This document shows positions 39,780 through 47,456 of a DNA stretch of 64,000 bases, one piece after another (positions within the stretch are counted from its first letter, which is position 1; every line of letters starts with the position of its first letter). The notes under the pieces are model-generated. The model did no database searches and had not been told where the DNA came from. It saw only the letters and a list, made by a program, of their open reading frames with translations. The stretch comes from Marmoricola sp. URHB0036 (GTDB lineage: Bacteria; Actinomycetota; Actinomycetes; Propionibacteriales; Nocardioidaceae), in NCBI RefSeq assembly GCF_000426045.1, contig NZ_AUEP01000014.1:1-64000 (forward strand), written 5' to 3'. The position numbers and the translations under genes are program-made.

Positions 39780-39800
39780 GCCCTCAGGGTCAACGAGGGC
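39780..39800 (-). promoter_or_regulatory. Hairpin abutting the HTH/LAGLIDADG start codon
   Basis: GCCCTC and GAGGGC pair around a nine-base loop. The stem ends at the base before the ATG, where it could hide the ribosome site or help end the tRNA transcript. Confidence 0.4.
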
Positions 39801-39816
39801 ACCGACGGAAAATGGG

Positions 39817-39889
39817 TGCCCCGGGTGGGATTCGAACCCACACTGGACGGTGTTTGAGACCGCTTCCTCTGCCGTTGGGATACCGGGGC
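39817..39889 (-). tRNA. tRNA with leucine anticodon CAA but a short variable arm
   Basis: 73 bases fold as a full cloverleaf: acceptor GCCCCGG with CCGGGGC, D-stem TCCC with AGGA (three pairs plus a C-A mismatch), anticodon stem GCGGT with ACCGT (one G-U), loop CTCAAAC giving anticodon CAA, five-base variable loop CCAGT, T-stem GTGGG with CCCAC, loop TTCGAAT, discriminator A. CCA is not encoded. The anticodon reads UUG (Leu), yet bacterial tRNA-Leu is class II with a long variable arm, and this one is class I. Its charging enzyme and role are therefore uncertain. The nearest -10 box (TAGCCT, 39908-39903) is 13 bases upstream. Confidence 0.85.
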
Positions 39890-39902
39890 CGCGCGACCGC
39901 AC

Positions 39903-39931
39903 AGGCTACCCGAGCGCGCGACCGATAGCCT
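39903..39931. promoter_or_regulatory. Divergent -10 boxes of the tRNA and pdtaR
   Basis: TAGCCT on the minus strand (39908-39903) faces away from TAGCCT on the plus strand (39926-39931), with 17 bases between them. Each -35 would lie beyond the other -10, so polymerase could occupy only one promoter at a time. The plus box is eight bases before the pdtaR GTG. Confidence 0.5.
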
Positions 39932-39939
39932 TCCCGGTT

Positions 39940-40563
39940 GTGACCGCCACACCGGAGCCCACGGGTGCCTCGCGCCGCCGCGTCGTGATCGCGGAGGACG
40001 AGGCGCTGATCCGGCTCGACCTCGCGGAGATGCTCGCCGAGGAGGGGTACGACGTGGTGGGGCAGGCCGAGGACGGGGAGAAGGCGGTCGAGCTCGTCCT
40101 GGAGCACCGGCCCGACCTGGTGATCCTCGACGTCAAGATGCCGCGGCTCGACGGGATCGCCGCCGCCGAGAAGATCGCCGGCGAGCGGATCGCCCCGGTC
40201 GTGATCCTGACGGCGTTCAGCCAGCGCGACCTGGTCGAGCGGGCGCGGGACGCAGGCGCGATGGCCTACCTGGTCAAGCCGTTCGACCAGACCGACCTGG
40301 TGCCGGCCATCGAGATGGCGGTCAGCCGGTTCACCGAGCTGCGCCAGCTGGAGTCGGAGGTCGAGGACCTGACCGAGCGGCTCGAGACCCGCAAGCTGGT
40401 CGACCGTGCCAAGGGCGTCCTCCAGCAGCGGCTCGGGCTGAGCGAGCCCGACTCCTTCCGCTGGATCCAGAAGACCGCGATGGACCTGCGCCTCTCGATG
40501 CGCCAGGTCGCCGAGGGCGTCGTCGCGCACGGCCCGGAGATGGGCGGCGACGGCCCCGGCTAG
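39940..40563 (+). CDS. pdtaR: ANTAR-domain response regulator PdtaR
   Basis: 207 aa. Receiver domain with acidic pocket Glu19/Asp20, phosphorylated Asp64 (VILDVKMP), conserved Thr in LTAFS and Lys in YLVKPFD. A coiled linker (LRQLESEVEDLTERLETRKL) leads to an ANTAR RNA-binding domain (RAKGVLQQRLGLSEPDSFRWIQKTAMDLRLSMRQVAEGV). Homologue of M. tuberculosis Rv1626, which controls transcript elongation by binding paired hairpins. The kinase partner (PdtaS) is not in this window. Leaderless GTG start. Confidence 0.92.
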   Translation: MTATPEPTGASRRRVVIAEDEALIRLDLAEMLAEEGYDVVGQAEDGEKAVELVLEHRPDLVILDVKMPRLDGIAAAEKIAGERIAPVVILTAFSQRDLVERARDAGAMAYLVKPFDQTDLVPAIEMAVSRFTELRQLESEVEDLTERLETRKLVDRAKGVLQQRLGLSEPDSFRWIQKTAMDLRLSMRQVAEGVVAHGPEMGGDGPG

Positions 40564-40573
40564 GCATCGCGGG

Positions 40574-41332
40574 CTAGCGGATCCGGATCACCAGCTCGGT
40601 CAGCAGCGGCGCGACCAGCAGCGCGGGCAGGAAGTCGGCGACCTTGACCTGCTTGATGTCGAGCAGCCGGAAGGCGACGCCGAGCAGCACCAGGCCGCCG
40701 GTGGCGGTCAGTGCGCTGAGGTGGGCGTCGGGCACGAAGCTGCCCAGGGCCACGCCCAGGGCGGTCAGGCCACCCTGGATCACCACCAGTGAGATGACGC
40801 TGAACCCGACGCCCCAGCCGAACGAGGCGGCGAACGCGATCGCGGCGAAGCCGTCGAGTGCCGACTTGAGCAGCAGCTGGTCGGCGCCGTTGCCCAGGCC
40901 CTCGTTGATCGAGCCGAGGATGGTCAGCGGTCCGACGCAGAAGACCAGAGAGCTGGTCACGAAGCCCTGGATGAAGCGGGTCCGTGCCTCATCCCCGGAC
41001 CCGGCCCCGAAGCGGCGTACGGCGGCCCGCTGGAGCAGGCCGCCGAAGTCCTCCAGCCGGTCCTCGATCCGCAGCAGCGAACCGGCGATCCCGCCGATCA
41101 GCACCGACCCGAGCACGATCAGCATCGGGGCCGACGCACCGACCGCGTCCGAGAGCGCTGCGTCCGTGACGTGAGCAGCCGAGAGGCCCGCGATCAGCAG
41201 GGTGACGAGGCCCAGTCCGTCGGTCACGACCTTGCGCGTACGCTCTGGCAGGCGGTGTCCGACGAGGACGCCGATCGAGGTGCCGGCAAGCACCGTGACG
41301 ACGTTCACGGCAGTACCGATTCCGGGGAGCAC
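40574..41332 (-). CDS. DUF554 membrane protein
   Basis: 252 aa from GTG 41332; the ribosome site AAAGGAG (41344-41338) lies five bases before it, so an upstream ATG at 41353 is excluded. Six or seven membrane segments, with the DUF554 features GTAVNVVTVLAGTSIGVLVGHRLPER at the start, FCVGPLTILGSINEGL in the middle and LLLKSALDGFAAIAFAASFGWGV. Some relatives are called YdfK-like. Function unknown; the motifs suggest a small-molecule carrier. Its end is 10 bases from the pdtaR stop, convergent. Confidence 0.85.
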   Translation of the reverse strand: MLPGIGTAVNVVTVLAGTSIGVLVGHRLPERTRKVVTDGLGLVTLLIAGLSAAHVTDAALSDAVGASAPMLIVLGSVLIGGIAGSLLRIEDRLEDFGGLLQRAAVRRFGAGSGDEARTRFIQGFVTSSLVFCVGPLTILGSINEGLGNGADQLLLKSALDGFAAIAFAASFGWGVGFSVISLVVIQGGLTALGVALGSFVPDAHLSALTATGGLVLLGVAFRLLDIKQVKVADFLPALLVAPLLTELVIRIR

Positions 41333-41358
41333 CCGATCTCCTTTATATTGCAACGACT

Positions 41359-41381
41359 GCGGCGAGACAGTGTCTCACCGC
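41359..41381. promoter_or_regulatory. 23-base interrupted palindrome between DUF554 and GNAT genes
   Basis: Arms GCGG and GAGACA pair with TGTCTC and CCGC about a single central G, with one unpaired base on each side. Size and form suit a dimeric repressor operator serving either or both divergent genes. No adjacent regulator gene is seen. Confidence 0.5.
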
Positions 41382-41417
41382 GGATCTGTGTCCAAGGCCT
41401 GCGGGCAGGAGGTTCCC

Positions 41418-41990
41418 ATGCCACGTCAGGCACCACGCATCCGTGACGCCGTCCCCGAGGACGCCTGGGACCTGCTCGACCTGTGGGCCGCAGTCTCCGG
41501 CATCGGAGACCACTCCAGCTCACCCGACCGCAGCCTCGCCGACGCCGAGCAGGCGCTGGCCACCATCGCCCTCGACCCCGACCAGCGACTGCTGGTCGCC
41601 GAGCACGAGGACCGCATCGTCGCCGCGATGAAGCTGAGCCGCGGTCCGCTCTGGCCGCTGGCCCTCGACCAGGCCGTGCACAGCTCCTTCCTCCTGGTGC
41701 TCCCGCACTACCGCCGCCACGGCTACGGCCACGCGCTGATGGAGGCCGCCCTGGCCTGGGCCGAGGAGAAGGACATCACCCAGATCACCGTGGTCACCGA
41801 CGGCAACCGCGACACCAACCGGTTCTTCGCCCGCCTCGGCCTCGGCACGCTCGGCAACGTGCGGCACGCCCACACGGCGGCCCTGCGCAAGAAGCTCACG
41901 ACCGAGCGCGCTCGCAGCGGCGGCAACCGACACCTCGTCGAGGTGCTGGCCCAGCGGCGGTCGATGCGCCGGCGCCAGGGCACCGCCTGA
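41418..41990 (+). CDS. GNAT family N-acetyltransferase
   Basis: 190 aa. GNAT fold with IRDAVPEDAWDLLDLW at the start, strands around LLVAEHEDRIVAAMKL, and the acetyl-CoA loop in LPHYRRHGYGHALMEAALAWAEEKD (motif A, R-x-x-G-x-G/A). ATG 41418 follows AGGAGG (41407-41412). The substrate is unknown. The C-terminal 30 residues are basic (RRSMRRRQ). Confidence 0.85.
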   Translation: MPRQAPRIRDAVPEDAWDLLDLWAAVSGIGDHSSSPDRSLADAEQALATIALDPDQRLLVAEHEDRIVAAMKLSRGPLWPLALDQAVHSSFLLVLPHYRRHGYGHALMEAALAWAEEKDITQITVVTDGNRDTNRFFARLGLGTLGNVRHAHTAALRKKLTTERARSGGNRHLVEVLAQRRSMRRRQGTA

Positions 41991-42007
41991 GCGGAGCGTC
42001 GCCCCTC

Positions 42008-42013
42008 TAGGGT
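42008..42013 (+). promoter_or_regulatory. -10 box of a leaderless leader frame
   Basis: TAGGGT, six bases before GTG 42020. Confidence 0.5.
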
Positions 42014-42019
42014 GGCCTC

Positions 42020-42046
42020 GTGTCTCCACGCCCGGCTCACGGATGA
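42020..42046 (+). CDS. Eight-residue leader peptide coupled to the GT-C gene
   Basis: GTG at 42020 opens a frame encoding MSPRPAHG that stops at TGA 42044-42046, overlapping the ATG of the glycosyltransferase (ATGA). The position after TAGGGT-N6 is exactly that of leaderless genes in this window. The downstream ATG has no ribosome site, so translation would depend on reinitiation after this peptide. Inferred only from layout. Confidence 0.4.
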   Translation: MSPRPAHG

Positions 42047-43593
42047 GTGCCCGCGAGGCGCTCCCGTCGTCCCGGTGGAGGCGGGCCGACCCGCTGGTCC
42101 TCGTGGTCGCCGGGGTCTCCCTCATCGTCTACACCCTGCACGGCTTCCACGGGGCGCTGACCCGGGACCTCGGCGTCTACAGCTACGCGGGCCAGCAGAT
42201 GGCCGACGGGGTGCCGCCGTACCTCGGCATCCTCAACCGGGCCGGCCCGCTCGCCCACGTCCTTCCCGGAGTGGGCGCCCTGATCGCCCGGGCCGGCGGG
42301 TTCGACGAGCTGATCACCATGCGGGTCCTGTTCATGCTGATCGCCACTGCATGCGTGTGCACCACCTACCTGCTGGGCCGGGACCTGTTCCGGTCGCGGG
42401 CCGCGGGCATGGTCACCGCCGCCACCCTGCTGGCCTTCCACGGGTTCATCCAGTACGCCTCGAACGGGCCGCGCGAGAAGACCCCGATGACCCTGTTCAT
42501 CATCTGCGCCCTCTGGGCCGCCACCCGGAGGCGGTGGTTCCTCGCCGGTGTCTGCGTCAGCCTGGCGACCCTGTGCCTGCAGACCTCCTTCGTCAGCACC
42601 TTCGCCGCCGTCGTGGTCGCCGCGCTGCTGCTGGCGCGTGGCGGTCGGGTGCGTGCGCTGCTCCGGATCGTCCTCGGCGGTCTCACGCCGGTCGCCGTGC
42701 TGACGGTGTGGTTCGCCCTGGCCGGCTCGCTGCACGCGTCGGTCGAGGCGTTCGCGGTGATCAACTGGGTCTACACGGTCCCCAACCCCGTCACCGACAA
42801 GCTCGACGCGGTCTGGACGGACATGCAGGCGGCCTACGGCTCGACCGTGTGGTTGCTGTTCGGTGGCCTGCTGGCCCTGGTCGTGTGCTCGGTCGCGGCG
42901 CTGTCCCGACGTGCCCGCGCTGCCAACCCCAACGTCCTGATGCTGCCGGCCTGCACGGTCGGGGTCGTGGCCGGGCTGGCGTGGACACTGAAGGACTACG
43001 ACGCGTGGCCCGACCTCTTCCCGGTGCTGCCCTTCTCGGCCGTCGGTGTCGGTGCCGTCTTCGCCGCGGTGGCGCAGCACCTGGCCCGTCGTACGGCGGG
43101 CGTGGTCGCGGCGGGGCTGTCGGTCGTCGCGGTGGTGCTGGCGTTGCAGTACTCGGTGTCGGTGCGCGACGACACCCTGGACGTGCAACGCCGCGACGTC
43201 GACGCCGTGCTCGGGCAGCTGCCGAAGGACGCGACGATCACCTCGATCGAGGCACCGCAGCCGCTGGTGCTCACCGGTCGGACCAACCCCACCCGCTACC
43301 AGACCTTCCGCGGCGGCCTCCAGGACTACATGGACGACACCTGGCCGGGAGGGCTGGACGGGTTCAAGCGGGACCTCGTGGCCCGGCAGACGGACCTGGT
43401 CGCCGTGGGAGAGACCGTCTCCCATCGGTGGCGGAGGTCGATCGAACCCGACTACGTCTACGTCGGCAGGGCGCCGGACTGGGGTTGGTACGCCCGCGCG
43501 TCGCTCGGTGAGGCCAGGATCGCTGCCCTGCGCAAGGCCGCGAACTTCGACCCGTTCGACCCGCTGGCCCGACTGGGGGACTCCGCCCCATGA
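42043..43593 (+). CDS. GT-C type membrane glycosyltransferase (family 39-like)
   Basis: 516 aa, about eleven membrane segments. The first outer loop has TRDLGVYSYAGQQMADGVPPYLGILNRAGPLAH, with the Asp expected in polyprenyl-phosphate-sugar-dependent GT-C enzymes (PMT/ArnT type). The C-terminal 130 residues are soluble and outside. It would move a sugar from a lipid carrier to an outer acceptor. Joined to the flippase gene by ATGA. Donor and acceptor unknown. Confidence 0.75.
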   Translation: MSAREALPSSRWRRADPLVLVVAGVSLIVYTLHGFHGALTRDLGVYSYAGQQMADGVPPYLGILNRAGPLAHVLPGVGALIARAGGFDELITMRVLFMLIATACVCTTYLLGRDLFRSRAAGMVTAATLLAFHGFIQYASNGPREKTPMTLFIICALWAATRRRWFLAGVCVSLATLCLQTSFVSTFAAVVVAALLLARGGRVRALLRIVLGGLTPVAVLTVWFALAGSLHASVEAFAVINWVYTVPNPVTDKLDAVWTDMQAAYGSTVWLLFGGLLALVVCSVAALSRRARAANPNVLMLPACTVGVVAGLAWTLKDYDAWPDLFPVLPFSAVGVGAVFAAVAQHLARRTAGVVAAGLSVVAVVLALQYSVSVRDDTLDVQRRDVDAVLGQLPKDATITSIEAPQPLVLTGRTNPTRYQTFRGGLQDYMDDTWPGGLDGFKRDLVARQTDLVAVGETVSHRWRRSIEPDYVYVGRAPDWGWYARASLGEARIAALRKAANFDPFDPLARLGDSAP

Positions 43594-44801
43594 CCCGGAC
43601 CGACCGCTCCACGACGGCGCTCGCGCTCGGTTCGGTGGTCAGCGGGCTGCTGGCCTACCTGTTGTTCGCCCTGATCACCCGGGGTCTCGGTGCTGAAGCG
43701 GCCGCGCCCGTGTCGGTGCTCTGGACGCTGTGGGCCTTCGCCGGCGCGGCGTTCACCTTCCCGTTGCAGCACTGGATCACGCGCAGCGTCGGAGCCGGCC
43801 ACGAGGGCGACGTACGCCGAGCCGCCGCCCGGGTGTCGCTGCTGGTGCTGGCCGCGGCCCTGGCACTCGGCCTGCTCTCCTGGTCGGTCCGCGACCAGCT
43901 GTTCCACCGCGAGGACGCATGGTTCCCGGCGATGGTCGTCCTCGTGACGCTCGGCTCGGCGGTGATCGGCGTGGTGCGCGGAGGGCTCGGTGGCCGGGGC
44001 CGTTTCGAGGCGGTGGCATGGAGCCTGGTGGCCGAGAACGGCCTGCGCTGCCTGCTCGTCGGCGGGCTCCTGCTGGCCGGTGTCCACGACCCCGTGGCGC
44101 ACGGCCTGTGCCTGGTCGCCGGGTCACTCGTCGTGGTGCTGTGGCCCGACGCGCTCAGGTTCACGGTCGCCGGCGCCGGTCAGTCGCGGCCGTTCGCCTT
44201 CCTCGGCGGCGCCGCCACCGGACAGCTGATCAGCCAGACCGTCCTGACGGGCGGACCGGTGTTGCTGGCGCTGCTCGGCGGATCGGCGCGCGAGGTGACC
44301 GCGATGTTCGCTGCCCTGGCCCTGTTCCGGGCGCCGTACATGGTCGCGCTCGGGTCGGTTCCACAGCTGACCCTGCGCGTCACCAGGCACGCCGTCGCGG
44401 GGGAGTACGACGTGCTGTGGTCGCTGCTGCGCGGCCTGGGCACCGTCGCCGTCGTGGCTGCCGCTCTGGCCGGTGCGCTGGGTGCACTGCTCGGCCCGGA
44501 GGTGCTGCACCTCGTCTTCGGCGACTCCGTCGACGTCTCGTCCGGGCAGGCCGCGGTGCTCGCCGTCGGCTGCACCGTTGCCGTCGCCAACCTGGCCCTG
44601 ATGGTCAGTGCACTGGCCCAGGACCGACCGGCCGGCGTGGCAGGAGCCTGGGGAGTGGCGGTGCTCGTCGGAGCCGGTGGTGTCGTCGCGCTGAGCAGCC
44701 AGTCACCCGTGGCCAGGTCCGCAGGTGGGTTCCTGGTGGCCGAGGTCGCCGCGACACTGGTGCTGGCAGTCCTGGCGGTGCGCACGCTGCGCCGTGGGTG
44801 A
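43590..44801 (+). CDS. Polysaccharide/oligosaccharide flippase-like membrane protein
   Basis: 403 aa, about twelve membrane segments without a soluble domain, in the pattern of the MATE/PST superfamily (Wzx-like): SVVSGLLAYLLFALITRGLGAEAAAPVSVLWTLWAFAGAAFTFPLQHW at the start. It would turn lipid-linked sugars to the outer face. ATG overlaps the GT-C stop. Its end is two bases from the convergent methyltransferase stop. Confidence 0.7.
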   Translation: MTRTDRSTTALALGSVVSGLLAYLLFALITRGLGAEAAAPVSVLWTLWAFAGAAFTFPLQHWITRSVGAGHEGDVRRAAARVSLLVLAAALALGLLSWSVRDQLFHREDAWFPAMVVLVTLGSAVIGVVRGGLGGRGRFEAVAWSLVAENGLRCLLVGGLLLAGVHDPVAHGLCLVAGSLVVVLWPDALRFTVAGAGQSRPFAFLGGAATGQLISQTVLTGGPVLLALLGGSAREVTAMFAALALFRAPYMVALGSVPQLTLRVTRHAVAGEYDVLWSLLRGLGTVAVVAAALAGALGALLGPEVLHLVFGDSVDVSSGQAAVLAVGCTVAVANLALMVSALAQDRPAGVAGAWGVAVLVGAGGVVALSSQSPVARSAGGFLVAEVAATLVLAVLAVRTLRRG

Positions 44802-44803
44802 GG

Positions 44804-45523
44804 TCAGCCCGGCTTGACCGCGGCCAGGAACACCGACGACCCGAACGGCAGGTCACGGCGGCGCAACACTCGCGCGTCCACCGCGCACAACCCCATCAGC
44901 ACCCGGTCGGCACGAGGAGAGACGGGCGGCAGTCGGGTGTCGCCCTGCGGTGCGGGGCCGAGCCGTCGGCGTACCCGCTCGGCGAGGAAGACCGGGAACA
45001 CGCCCCCGAAGGCGTACGTCGACCGGAGCACCTGCATCCCGGCCCCTTCCACCAACCGCGTGAGTCGCGGCCGGGTGTAGCGCCGGTGGTGCCCGGCCTG
45101 GACGTCGTGGTCCGACCACGCCCACTGGTACGCCGGGACGGAGAGCAGCATCCGGCCGCCCGGGACCAGCACGCGCGCGAGCTCGGAGACGGCGGTCGTG
45201 TCGTCCTCGCAGTGCTCCACGACGTCGAACGCGGAGACGACGTCGAAGGTCTCGTCGGCGAAGGGCAGCCGGGTCGCCGACCCGCACACGCCCTCACCGG
45301 GGACCAGCCCCTCCGGGAGCAGGTCGAGGTTGACGTGCTGCTGGCCCGTGCGCATCCACCCCACGCTGGGGGCGTCGGCGCTCCCCACGTCGAGGGTGCG
45401 CCGCGGCATACCGAGGTGGGGAGCCATCACGACCTCGAGGAGGTCGGTGCGGGCCCGGTGCCACCAGTAGCCCTGCTGACGAAGCGAGGAGGACCCCGGC
45501 TGCGCGGTCGGGTGGGAGCTCAC
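44804..45523 (-). CDS. SAM-dependent methyltransferase (class I)
   Basis: 239 aa from GTG 45523, overlapping the aminotransferase stop (GTGA). Motif I is LDVGSADAPS (about residue 42), followed by FDVVSAFDVVEHCEDD and the ARVLVPGGRMLLSVPAYQW block, then HHRRYTRPRLTRLVEGAGM, as in sugar or quinone methyltransferases. Last gene of the operon GT2-sulfotransferase-aminotransferase-methyltransferase, so a sugar acceptor is likely. Confidence 0.82.
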   Translation of the reverse strand: MSSHPTAQPGSSSLRQQGYWWHRARTDLLEVVMAPHLGMPRRTLDVGSADAPSVGWMRTGQQHVNLDLLPEGLVPGEGVCGSATRLPFADETFDVVSAFDVVEHCEDDTTAVSELARVLVPGGRMLLSVPAYQWAWSDHDVQAGHHRRYTRPRLTRLVEGAGMQVLRSTYAFGGVFPVFLAERVRRRLGPAPQGDTRLPPVSPRADRVLMGLCAVDARVLRRRDLPFGSSVFLAAVKPG

Positions 45524-46710
45524 CTGTCGCGCAGGGTCGCGGAAGCGGTGTCGAGGAAAGCGGCCACGACGCGGTCGACGTCGTGCTCGCTGAGGTCGTT
45601 GTAGAACGGCAAGCGCAGCAACCGGTCGCTGACCTGCTCGGAGACCGGGCACTCGGTCTCGCGGACCGAGAACGCCCGGCCGGCGTCCGAGGTGTGCAGC
45701 GGCAGGTAGTGGAAGGTCGCCTGCACGCCCAGCTTGCGCAGCATCTCGAGCGAGTCGTTGCGACGGTCGCGCCCGGGCAGCAGCACGTAGAACATGTGGT
45801 ACGCCGACTCGCGTCCCTCCGGCACCTGCATCAGCTGGAAGTCGAGCTCCTCGGCGTACGGCGCCAACGCCGCTGAGTAGTGGTCGTGGATGGTGCGGCG
45901 CTTGGCCTGGATGGTGTCGCGCTCCTCCAGCTGCGCGAGGAGGTACGCCGCCAGCACGTCGGAGAGACCGAACGACGATCCGGTGTCCTTCCAGGTGTAC
46001 TTGTCGACCTGCCCGAGCATGAACGCGCGCCGGTTGGTGCCCTTGTCGTAGAGCACCCGCGCCCGGTCGACGTCCACCGGATCGTTGAGCACCAGTGCGC
46101 CGCCCTCACCACAGACGAAGTTCTTGGTCTCGTGGAAGCTCAACGCGGCATAGCGCCCCAGGCTGCCCAGCGGCCGTCCCCGCCAGCTGCCGAAGAGTCC
46201 GTGGGCGTTGTCCTCGATCAGGCGGACCTCGGGCCACGCGGCCAGCACCTCCTGGATGCCCTCCATGTCGCACGCGACGCCGGCGTAGTGCACCACGACG
46301 ACGGCCCGCACGTGCTCGTCGAGCAGGGACGCGAGGTGCTGGGGGTCGACGCTCAGCGTGCGTGGCTCGATGTCGCAGAAGACGAGCCCGGCGCCCTGAC
46401 GCGCGAACGCGAGCGCCGTGCTGGTGAAGGTGAACGACGGCACGATCACCGTGTCGTCGGGCTGGAGGTCGAGCAGCATGGCGGACAGCTCGAGTGCCGA
46501 GGTGCACGACGTGGTCATCAGCACCTCGGCCGCGCCGGTGTGCTCGGCCAGGACCTGTGCGGCGCGGCGCGTGAACTCGCCGCCGGACGCCGGGTGTCCA
46601 CCCTGGATGGCCTGCTGGATGTACTCGAGCTCGCGGCCCGCCACGGCAGCGACGTTGAACGGGATCTCCGGGAGCTCCACCGGCCGGCCCCTTCCCTCTG
46701 CCTCGGTCAC
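45520..46710 (-). CDS. DegT/DnrJ/EryC1/StrS sugar aminotransferase (WecE/RffA-like)
   Basis: 396 aa from GTG 46710, which overlaps the sulfotransferase stop as GTGA; a GTG one codon earlier also exists. PLP-binding Lys in SFHETKNFVCGEGGA (about residue 190), conserved region VPSFTFTSTALAFARQGAGLVFCDIEP, and IEDNAHGLFGSWRGRPLGSLG. The sequence is closest in feel to dTDP-4-oxo-6-deoxyhexose 4-aminotransferase (WecE/RffA). It would provide an amino-deoxy sugar for the glycan. Confidence 0.88.
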   Translation of the reverse strand: MTEAEGRGRPVELPEIPFNVAAVAGRELEYIQQAIQGGHPASGGEFTRRAAQVLAEHTGAAEVLMTTSCTSALELSAMLLDLQPDDTVIVPSFTFTSTALAFARQGAGLVFCDIEPRTLSVDPQHLASLLDEHVRAVVVVHYAGVACDMEGIQEVLAAWPEVRLIEDNAHGLFGSWRGRPLGSLGRYAALSFHETKNFVCGEGGALVLNDPVDVDRARVLYDKGTNRRAFMLGQVDKYTWKDTGSSFGLSDVLAAYLLAQLEERDTIQAKRRTIHDHYSAALAPYAEELDFQLMQVPEGRESAYHMFYVLLPGRDRRNDSLEMLRKLGVQATFHYLPLHTSDAGRAFSVRETECPVSEQVSDRLLRLPFYNDLSEHDVDRVVAAFLDTASATLRDR

Positions 46711-47456
46711 CACGGCAGCGTCCTGCCGAGGTGGGCACCCAAGGCGGCGTTGCTCGCCTCGAAGTACGACTGAAGTGTGCCCACAAGCGCGTCACTCAAC
46801 ACAGGGGGGTCGCCCAGGCTGGTGTTCACCGGTTCGCCGGGTGGGGCGGGTGCCACGCCGGGGTCGACGCCCAGGTCGCGGAACAGGCCGTCGAGGACGG
46901 CGGGATCGGCGAGCAGCTCCTCGGTGAGGACCACGTGGGTGGTGCCCGGGAACGTGGCGGTCCAGGGCTCGAGGTACTCGAGGTAGCGGCCGCGCCGGAC
47001 GTAGGCGAACGGGGAGACCGAGGTCCTGGTCCGGTCCCATGGCTGCTCGGCCTCGAGATCGGCGCGCAGCGCCACCTCCAGCGGCCTGGTCTCGAGACCG
47101 TGCCTGGTGCTGAACCTCCAGTTCGACACGGCGCGCTGCACCGGGTCGCGCAGCACGGCGACCACCTGCGCCTCGCCGAGCATGTCCGCCGCCCGCACCG
47201 GAGCCTTCGGGTCCTCGAGGTAGCTGGTGCTCTTGTCACCCAGCAAATGCTCGTCGCGGGCGTGTGCGAACCAGGTCGCGTGGTACCACTCCAGGCCACG
47301 GGCGGCCTGGTCGCTGTCGCAGAACACCTTGGGCTCGGGCCACGGGGGCCGGGCCATCGTGATCTGGGGATGGGCGTCCAGGGCCTTGCTGAGGTACGAC
47401 GACCCGGAGCGCTGGGCGCCGATGACGAGCAGGTGTCCCGGTCGCCGGTGGATCAC
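46707..47456 (-). CDS. Sulfotransferase (PAPS-dependent)
   Basis: 249 aa. The 5'-phosphosulfate loop is VIGAQRSGSSYLSKAL (residues about 11-26) and the 3'-phosphate motif is VVAVLRDPVQRAVSNWRF (about 98-115). This is the P-loop sulfotransferase family of carbohydrate type. It sits between a GT2 and a sugar aminotransferase with four-base overlaps on both sides, so a sulfated glycan or glycolipid is the likely product. PAPS-synthesis genes are not in this window. Confidence 0.88.
   Translation of the reverse strand: MIHRRPGHLLVIGAQRSGSSYLSKALDAHPQITMARPPWPEPKVFCDSDQAARGLEWYHATWFAHARDEHLLGDKSTSYLEDPKAPVRAADMLGEAQVVAVLRDPVQRAVSNWRFSTRHGLETRPLEVALRADLEAEQPWDRTRTSVSPFAYVRRGRYLEYLEPWTATFPGTTHVVLTEELLADPAVLDGLFRDLGVDPGVAPAPPGEPVNTSLGDPPVLSDALVGTLQSYFEASNAALGAHLGRTLPW

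Noticed and set aside
39045-39902. A 285-residue version of the LAGLIDADG protein starting upstream
   Set aside because: Its first 41 residues would be translated from the tRNA gene and spacer; MYPTSVRQEAL at 39779 is the natural beginning.
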